This document shows positions 1 through 5,258 of a stretch of DNA of 5,258 nt, one piece after another (the first letter of the stretch is position 1; the number at the start of each line of letters is the position of its first letter). The DNA is from Desulfotomaculum sp. (GTDB lineage Bacteria; Bacillota; Desulfotomaculia; Desulfotomaculales; Nap2-2B). Under the pieces are notes generated by a model. The model was given only the letters and a program-made list of their open reading frames with translations. It was not told the DNA's origin and ran no database searches. The stretch covers positions 1 through 5,258 of the forward strand of contig DMDI01000105.1 of NCBI GenBank assembly GCA_003445555.1. Reading direction: 5' to 3'. The translations under genes and the position numbers were made by a program.

Positions 1-1
1 A

Positions 2-1936
2 GAACACGCAAAATACATACAGACCGCCAAAGAAAACGCAAAAGAAATCCGGGAGCAGGTTTTGAAATATCTTATGGTAAGACGCACAAGAAAAGAAATT
101 GAAACTTACTTTTCGGACGACCTAAAGAATCAAAAACTTAAATTTCCAGAGGTGGAAACCCCGGAGCCAGTATTTTATCAGTTAAACAAAGATGAAAATG
201 AGATTTTCAATAAAACCGTTGAACTTGTCGCTAAAAAATTCAAATACGCCCGTTATATGCCTATGCTTTACTACAAAGGAGACGACAGGCCGGACCAGTT
301 GGAGATTCAATCTCAAAAGAATATGGGCAGTTTTATGAAAATCTTGCTCATCAAACGATTAGAAAGCAGTTTTTATGCTTTCAAAAATACGGTTAACCGT
401 TTTGTTTCTTATTACGAGCTTTTCTTGAAAGAATTTGGGCAAGGAAATGTTTATGTCAGCAAGAAGTATACGAATAAAATCTTTGAACTCATGGAAAATG
501 ATGACGATGAATCAATTCAAAGACTAATAGAAAGTGACAAAGCAAAAAAGTATCCTGCAAAAGACTTTACCGAAAGCTTAAAAGAGGACTTAGAAAACGA
601 TTTGCGTATTCTAAAAGAGATACAGAGGTTATGGAGCAGGGTAAAACGCGATCCAAAATTACTTGCACTTGTTGATGTTCTTTCATCGCGAGAAATTCTC
701 AAAAAAAATAAAATAATTGTTTTTTCAGAATCAAAAGAGACGGTTGAATACCTTACTAAAAATTTGGAGAAAAAATTTTTGGATAAGGTTCTTGCCTTCA
801 CTGGCGGGTCAAGCGCTCGAACAAGAGAAAAAGCAATTGAAAATTTTGATGCCAGGGTACGTTTCCCTAAAGACGATTACAGAATTCTTATTGCCACTGA
901 AGTATTATCCGAAGGCGTGAACTTGCATCGCTCAAATACGGTTATCAACTATGATATTCCCTGGAATCCAACCCGGCTTATGCAGCGTGTCGGCCGAATC
1001 AACCGTGTTGACACAAAGTTTGATAAAATATACACCTTTAACTTTTTTCCGACCGAGCAATCCAACGACCAGATAAAACTAAAAGAAGCGGCAGAAGCCA
1101 AAATACAGGCATTTATCACCCTTTTAGGCGCCGATGCCCAGCTTCTTACTGAAGGCGAGGCAATAGAATCACACGAGCTTTTCAACCGCCTCATTTCTAA
1201 AAAGACAATCACTGGTGAAGATGAAGGCGACGAAAGCGAATTGAAGTATCTCCACGTAATAAGAGGTATTCGCGATACTGACCCCGATTTATTTGAGAAG
1301 ATTAAACGGTTGCCAAAAAAAGCGCGAACAGCCAAAAAGTATGACCTGTCTGCACCGGCGCTTCGGCAGGCAGACGGAAATGATAATCAACTTCTGACAT
1401 ATTTTAGAAAAGGCAAACTACAAAAATTCTTTCTTACAAGCAAAGGAGACGCGGAAGAAATTGATTTTATCGGGGCGGCAAAACTCTTTGAATTTAATCC
1501 AAACGCGGCTCGCGAAAAATTACCCGCCGACTTTTACGATAAACTTAAAAAGAACAAGCAGGCTTTTACTTTTGCCACCAAAGAAGATGTAGAACTTAAA
1601 TCAACGCGAGGCGGCAGGGATAGCGCAATGCAGGTGTTAAAAATCCTTAAAGCAGTTTTTAGAGATACCCGACAGCTTACTGAAGACCAGATAGATTATT
1701 ATAAAAAAGTAATGCGGCAGTTTGAAGAAGGGGCTATACCGAAACAAACCGCAAAGACGGTAATTAAAGTGTTGAATAAAGAAATAAAACAAGGACCGCC
1801 AAGCCCTCTTAAAATACTTGCGCTTCTGCAGAACAATATCCCGCCTGAATTTCTGGAAAGCCATATTGCGGAAAGTGCGGCGCATACTTTCGGACCAAGA
1901 GAAGTTATTTTGTCCGAATATCTCATAGGTGAATAA
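2..1936 (+). CDS. SNF2/HepA-like SF2 helicase, C-terminal part (5' partial), restriction/defence associated
   Basis: This is the C-terminal part of an ATP-dependent DNA translocase or helicase. The frame is open from base 2, so a TTG at 62 or ATG at 74 is not a credible start; the true start lies upstream. The visible part opens just after the first RecA lobe with a YLMVRRTRKEI segment, typical of the SNF2/HepA linker. A charged helical region follows. The second RecA lobe has motif IV (KIIVFSES, 710-733), motif V (ATEVLSEGVNL, 893-925) and motif VI (QRVGRINR, 983-1006) with its arginine fingers. About 245 further residues (about 1200-1933) form a family-specific extension of unknown role. 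Walker A and DEAD/DEAH motifs are absent only because of the window edge. Relatives I recall are about 1000-1100 residues, often with an N-terminal phospholipase D-like nuclease; that domain is not visible here. The one-base overlap with the downstream DNA methyltransferase suggests a restriction or anti-phage role. The helicase call is firm; the exact system is inferred. Confidence 0.93.
   Translation, partial: EHAKYIQTAKENAKEIREQVLKYLMVRRTRKEIETYFSDDLKNQKLKFPEVETPEPVFYQLNKDENEIFNKTVELVAKKFKYARYMPMLYYKGDDRPDQLEIQSQKNMGSFMKILLIKRLESSFYAFKNTVNRFVSYYELFLKEFGQGNVYVSKKYTNKIFELMENDDDESIQRLIESDKAKKYPAKDFTESLKEDLENDLRILKEIQRLWSRVKRDPKLLALVDVLSSREILKKNKIIVFSESKETVEYLTKNLEKKFLDKVLAFTGGSSARTREKAIENFDARVRFPKDDYRILIATEVLSEGVNLHRSNTVINYDIPWNPTRLMQRVGRINRVDTKFDKIYTFNFFPTEQSNDQIKLKEAAEAKIQAFITLLGADAQLLTEGEAIESHELFNRLISKKTITGEDEGDESELKYLHVIRGIRDTDPDLFEKIKRLPKKARTAKKYDLSAPALRQADGNDNQLLTYFRKGKLQKFFLTSKGDAEEIDFIGAAKLFEFNPNAAREKLPADFYDKLKKNKQAFTFATKEDVELKSTRGGRDSAMQVLKILKAVFRDTRQLTEDQIDYYKKVMRQFEEGAIPKQTAKTVIKVLNKEIKQGPPSPLKILALLQNNIPPEFLESHIAESAAHTFGPREVILSEYLIGE
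1927..1932 (+). promoter_or_regulatory. Shine-Dalgarno site for the methyltransferase gene, inside the helicase 3' end
   Basis: AGGTGA lies three bases before the ATG at 1936 and matches the anti-Shine-Dalgarno end of 16S rRNA. It supports this ATG as the start. Because it sits within the last codons of the helicase and the stop and start overlap (TAATG), translation of the second gene is probably coupled to the first by ribosome re-initiation. Confidence 0.65.
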
Positions 1937-4900
1937 TGCAGAAAGAAACAGCAAAAGACTTAATCCAGAAAACACTAAAAAATTCTTTTAATAAAGAACG
2001 CTTCATTTACTTTGTCAAAAACCTGCTTAACTCCATTGATGAGTTAAAAGCATTCCATGCGCGCGGTTATGTTCCCGAGATATTCAAGGACTACGTAAAA
2101 ACATATGAACGTCTTGGCACATATACCGATCCGGAAGAAAAAAAGATAGACATACTTATCGTTTATCTGCAAAGAGAAAGCACTCTTGAGCGCGCCCGTA
2201 CAGCCCAGCGTAATTTTATTGCCCGCTATCTCAAAGACCGTGGTGAAAAAGACGCAGGTCTAATTGCCTTTGTCTCTCCTAATAAAGATGATTGGCGTTT
2301 CTCGTTTGTAAAATTGGAGTATACGCTGACCGAAACGCCTAAAGGGACTGTAAAGGCCAAAGAAGAATTCACCCCAGCCCGGCGCTATTCTTTTTTGGTC
2401 GGCATGAACGAAAACAGCCACACTACACAAAGCCGTCTTTTGCCCCTTCTCTTGAATGATGAAGTTAAGCCAACACTTGCGGAATTAGAAGAAACCTTCA
2501 GCGTTGAACGTGTAACCAAGGAGTTTTTTGAAAAGTACCGCGACCTCTTTTTGCGGCTCAAGGAATCGCTTGATGAAATCATCAAAAAAGACGCTAAGGT
2601 CAGCGCCGACTTTAAAGAGAAAAATATTGATGCCGGTGATTTTGCAAAAAAACTTTTGGGTCAGATTGTGTTTTTATGCTTTTTACAAAAGAAGGGCTGG
2701 TTTGGCGTGCCAAGGGGCAAAGATTGGGGCGAAGGAGATAAAAAATTTCTGCGCAACCTTTTTGATAAAGCCCAAAAAGAAAACAAAAATTACTTTAACC
2801 GATTTTTAGAACCACTTTTTTATGAAGCCTTGAGATCAGAAAGACCGAAGGATTATTATGCTCAGTTTAATTGCCGCATCCCGTTTCTTAACGGAGGACT
2901 TTTTGACCCCATCAATGACTATGACTGGCAAGGCATCAATATTAACCTTCCCAATGAAATATTCTCTAACCATCGAAAGACAAAAGAGGGCGATACCGGT
3001 GATGGAATTTTAGACGTTTTTGACCGCTATAACTTTACGGTCAAAGAAGATGAACCACTGGAAAAAGAAGTGGCGATTGATCCCGAAATGCTCGGCAAGG
3101 TTTTTGAAAATCTTTTGGAGGTTAAAGACAGAAAATCAAAAGGTACTTATTATACTCCCCGGGAAATCGTCCATTATATGTGTCAAGAGAGTTTAGTTAA
3201 CTATTTAGTAACCGAACTTGAAGGTAAAGCAAGCAAAGAAGAAATTAAAACATTGATTAAATATGGTGAGACTGCCGTAGAACACGATAGCCGCGTGGTA
3301 AATGAAGGGCGTGAGACAAAGGATTATTCTTTCAAGCTGCCAAAAAGTATTCGCAAACACGCAAAATTGATAGATGAGAAATTAAAAACAATCCGGGTCT
3401 GCGATCCTGCTGTCGGCTCGGGCGCGTTTGTAGTAGGAATGATGAACGAGATTATTAGAACCCGGGATGCCCTAACGCCATACTTGTTTGCCGACGAAAG
3501 AACACCATACAATTTCAAACGTCAAGCAATACAAAATTGCCTTTACGGAGTGGATATTGACCACGGTGCGGTTGAAATTGCCAAGCTCCGCCTGTGGCTT
3601 TCACTTATTGTGGACGAGGAAGACATCAAAAAAATAAAACCATTGCCGAATTTAGATTATAAAATTATGCAGGGCAACAGCTTACTATCTGAGTTTATGG
3701 GAATTAATTTTGATAAAGAAGATGACCGTAAAAACCAACTCTTTATTTCCCAAGACGAGGTAAATACTTTGATTGAAAAATTAAAAGATAAAAAAGACGA
3801 GTATCTTAACAAAGCAAGGGCAAGCGAAAAGCAGCAATTAAAGCAAGAAATAGAAGATTTAATGATTACAATTTTTGAAACAAAACTGCAAAAACAAAAT
3901 ACCGATTATTCCAACAGCATAAAGGACATAGAAGAAAAATATAAAAATTTACCCAATGCAAAACAGAGAGAATCACTTATTCAACAAGAAAGGGAAAATC
4001 TTTATAAGATATCGGGCTTTAATTTAGATCAATTTGAAAAGCAGTTGAGAGAATATACCGCGGGCAATAAGCTCCGCCCATTTTTCCCCTGGCACCTCTA
4101 TTTCGCTGAAGTTTTTCATGAGAAGAAAGGGTTTGATGTGGTGATAGCCAATCCGCCGTATGTCAGCTATGGTCTTCGTGGCGGTCAGAAAATGTCAAAG
4201 ACAGAAAAAGAATTTTTGCGGAAGCATTTCCCGAACTCTGCCGAGTATAAGATTAGCTTGTATGCAGTTTTTATGGACAAAGGGCTTCAGATTACGAAAC
4301 CAGACGGCGGCATTGAAATATACATCGTCCCGGATAGCTTCCTTTTGGGACGGTACTTCTCAAAAATCAGAGAATTTATTCTGCGAACCTCGGAAATCAT
4401 AAATATCTTGCTTTTACCCTTTAGCGTGTTTGAGGCGACTGTCGGTTTCTCTGTCGTTTATCTATTCCAGCGGAAGCAGGTGGTTAATCTCGATCACCAG
4501 CTTACTGCTCGATTTGCAAGTAGCACACAGGATGTGGCATCTGGAAAATTTAGAGAGCATACATATCCACAAAAACTTTTTCACGTCATCAAGCATAAGC
4601 GTTTCCGACTGTTATTTAGTAAAAGCGTTATGGCTCTTATATCAAAAATCGAAGCAAATTCAGACGAGCTTGGCAGTTTTTTCACAGGACGTACTGGCGT
4701 AAGGTCTTTGATAGGACAAAAGCAAATTATTTCGGACGAGAAAAAGGGGGCAACATGGCAACGAGGATTAATTTCAGGGGCACAAATATTAAAGTATAAG
4801 GTACTCAATCAAGGTAATTACATAAACATTGACCCAAAATTACTGAACAAGGGCGGCTGGGATTATCATGTAATCAACCATCCCAAAATACTTGTGAGAC

Positions 4901-5258
4901 AGACGGGTGATACGCTAATCGCTGCGATTGATTACAACGGGTTTTATCATTTAAATAACATTCACTCTTTCGCGCCGAATCCCAATAACAATGAACGTTT
5001 AGATCTCCTCTATTTGCTAGCTCTTTTCAACTCAAAACTGCTCGCTTTCTATTACAGAAATATCTCGTTGGAGACAGAAAGAGCTATGGCGCAAACTGAC
5101 ATCGAGACATTGGAGTCTCTGCCAATTAAGGTTATATCAAAAGACGAGCAAAAACCATTTGTTAATCTTATTGACAAAATCCTCGCCATCACCAAAGACG
5201 ACGATTATCTAGAAAACCCTATCAAGCAAGACAAAGTCCGTGAATACGAAAAACAAAT
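1936..5258 (+). CDS. Eco57I-class N6-adenine DNA methyltransferase with TaqI-like specificity domain (3' partial)
   Basis: This is a large class I SAM-dependent DNA methyltransferase, predicted to methylate adenine N6 in an asymmetric target. The frame has no stop for 1107 codons to the window end. The ATG at 1936 is supported by AGGTGA and by overlap with the helicase stop. Residues 1 to about 230 are a family-specific N-terminal domain with conserved-looking segments (IDILIVYLQ from D72, DWRFSF about 119, EEFTPARR about 143). I see no intact PD-(D/E)xK catalytic set there. The catalytic core has gamma-class order: motif X GTYYTP (403-408), SAM-binding motif I DPAVGSGAF (490-498), motif II GVDID (538-542) and motif IV NPPY (739-742). 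Between motifs II and IV, residues about 607-705 are highly charged and probably coiled coil. Residues about 910-1070 resemble the TaqI-like target recognition domain (TGRTGVRS, KILVRQTG, LFNSKLLAFYYR, LPIKVIS). The final visible helix suggests only a few tens of residues are missing. It may be a modification-only partner of the helicase, or a type IIG-like or DISARM drmMI-like enzyme. Confidence 0.95.
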   Translation, partial: MQKETAKDLIQKTLKNSFNKERFIYFVKNLLNSIDELKAFHARGYVPEIFKDYVKTYERLGTYTDPEEKKIDILIVYLQRESTLERARTAQRNFIARYLKDRGEKDAGLIAFVSPNKDDWRFSFVKLEYTLTETPKGTVKAKEEFTPARRYSFLVGMNENSHTTQSRLLPLLLNDEVKPTLAELEETFSVERVTKEFFEKYRDLFLRLKESLDEIIKKDAKVSADFKEKNIDAGDFAKKLLGQIVFLCFLQKKGWFGVPRGKDWGEGDKKFLRNLFDKAQKENKNYFNRFLEPLFYEALRSERPKDYYAQFNCRIPFLNGGLFDPINDYDWQGININLPNEIFSNHRKTKEGDTGDGILDVFDRYNFTVKEDEPLEKEVAIDPEMLGKVFENLLEVKDRKSKGTYYTPREIVHYMCQESLVNYLVTELEGKASKEEIKTLIKYGETAVEHDSRVVNEGRETKDYSFKLPKSIRKHAKLIDEKLKTIRVCDPAVGSGAFVVGMMNEIIRTRDALTPYLFADERTPYNFKRQAIQNCLYGVDIDHGAVEIAKLRLWLSLIVDEEDIKKIKPLPNLDYKIMQGNSLLSEFMGINFDKEDDRKNQLFISQDEVNTLIEKLKDKKDEYLNKARASEKQQLKQEIEDLMITIFETKLQKQNTDYSNSIKDIEEKYKNLPNAKQRESLIQQERENLYKISGFNLDQFEKQLREYTAGNKLRPFFPWHLYFAEVFHEKKGFDVVIANPPYVSYGLRGGQKMSKTEKEFLRKHFPNSAEYKISLYAVFMDKGLQITKPDGGIEIYIVPDSFLLGRYFSKIREFILRTSEIINILLLPFSVFEATVGFSVVYLFQRKQVVNLDHQLTARFASSTQDVASGKFREHTYPQKLFHVIKHKRFRLLFSKSVMALISKIEANSDELGSFFTGRTGVRSLIGQKQIISDEKKGATWQRGLISGAQILKYKVLNQGNYINIDPKLLNKGGWDYHVINHPKILVRQTGDTLIAAIDYNGFYHLNNIHSFAPNPNNNERLDLLYLLALFNSKLLAFYYRNISLETERAMAQTDIETLESLPIKVISKDEQKPFVNLIDKILAITKDDDYLENPIKQDKVREYEKQ

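Noticed and set aside
62..74. TTG at 62 or ATG at 74 as the start of the helicase gene
   Set aside because: The frame is open and protein-like back to base 2, and the visible protein begins in the middle of the SNF2 helicase fold, so the gene is truncated by the window edge.
949..1335. Minus-strand open frame of 128 codons opposite the helicase motif VI region
   Set aside because: It is a serine-rich antisense shadow of a conserved helicase domain, with no recognisable family features.
1637..1975. Minus-strand open frame of 112 codons with a hydrophobic stretch, spanning the gene junction
   Set aside because: It lies antisense to the well-supported helicase C-terminus and crosses into the next gene. 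Its hydrophobic look comes from reverse-complementing Lys-rich codons (AAA/AAT to TTT/ATT).
2528..2809. Plus-strand frame of 93 codons in another frame within the methyltransferase
   Set aside because: It is entirely inside the continuous methyltransferase frame. There is no sign of a frameshift, because the main frame reads through with family-typical residues.
4160..4702. Two plus-strand frames in another frame (4160-4402 and 4430-4702) that could suggest a frameshifted or broken methyltransferase
   Set aside because: The main frame is open through this whole region and carries the expected post-NPPY core and TRD residues, so the gene is intact here.
1936..5258. Non-standard genetic code (TGA reassigned to glycine or tryptophan)
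   Set aside because: No in-frame TGA occurs in either gene, and the visible stop is TAA. The window gives no support for recoding, although it cannot exclude it.

Overview
The window holds two large plus-strand genes, packed end to end with no intergenic space. Both run off the window: the first lacks its 5' end and the second its 3' end. The junction is a one-base TAATG stop/start overlap, so the two are almost certainly one transcription unit. No RNA gene, insertion sequence, CRISPR array, promoter or terminator is visible. Essentially every base is coding, so there is no gene-free stretch to describe.

Region by region: positions 2-1936 encode the C-terminal part (644 visible codons) of an SF2/SNF2-type (HepA-like) helicase. 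The second RecA lobe (motifs IV, V and VI) and a long family-specific C-terminal extension are present, while the Walker A and DEAD/DEAH half lies upstream of the window. Positions 1936-5258 encode 1107 codons of a large Eco57I-class N6-adenine DNA methyltransferase. It has an N-terminal family-specific domain, a gamma-order methyltransferase core (motif X, motif I, motif II, NPPY), a charged coiled-coil insertion and a TaqI-like C-terminal target recognition domain. The frame is open to the last base, so only a short tail is probably missing.

Together these look like the core of an ATP-dependent restriction-modification or phage-defence module. The methyltransferase marks host DNA through its own recognition domain, and the helicase (perhaps fused upstream to a nuclease) acts on unmodified DNA. 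Resemblances are to single-chain type ISP enzymes split into two proteins, to PLD-nuclease/helicase plus methylase pairs, or to the drmD-drmMI part of class 1 DISARM. The window cannot decide between these because the decisive flanks are missing.

Organism: the DNA is AT-rich (roughly 40% GC by eye) with lysine- and glutamate-rich proteins, an AGGTGA Shine-Dalgarno and a standard-code reading (no in-frame TGA). This fits a bacterium, possibly an uncultured candidate-phylum, Bacteroidota-like or anaerobic lineage, but also some archaea. Defence genes move often, so taxonomic inference from them is weak.
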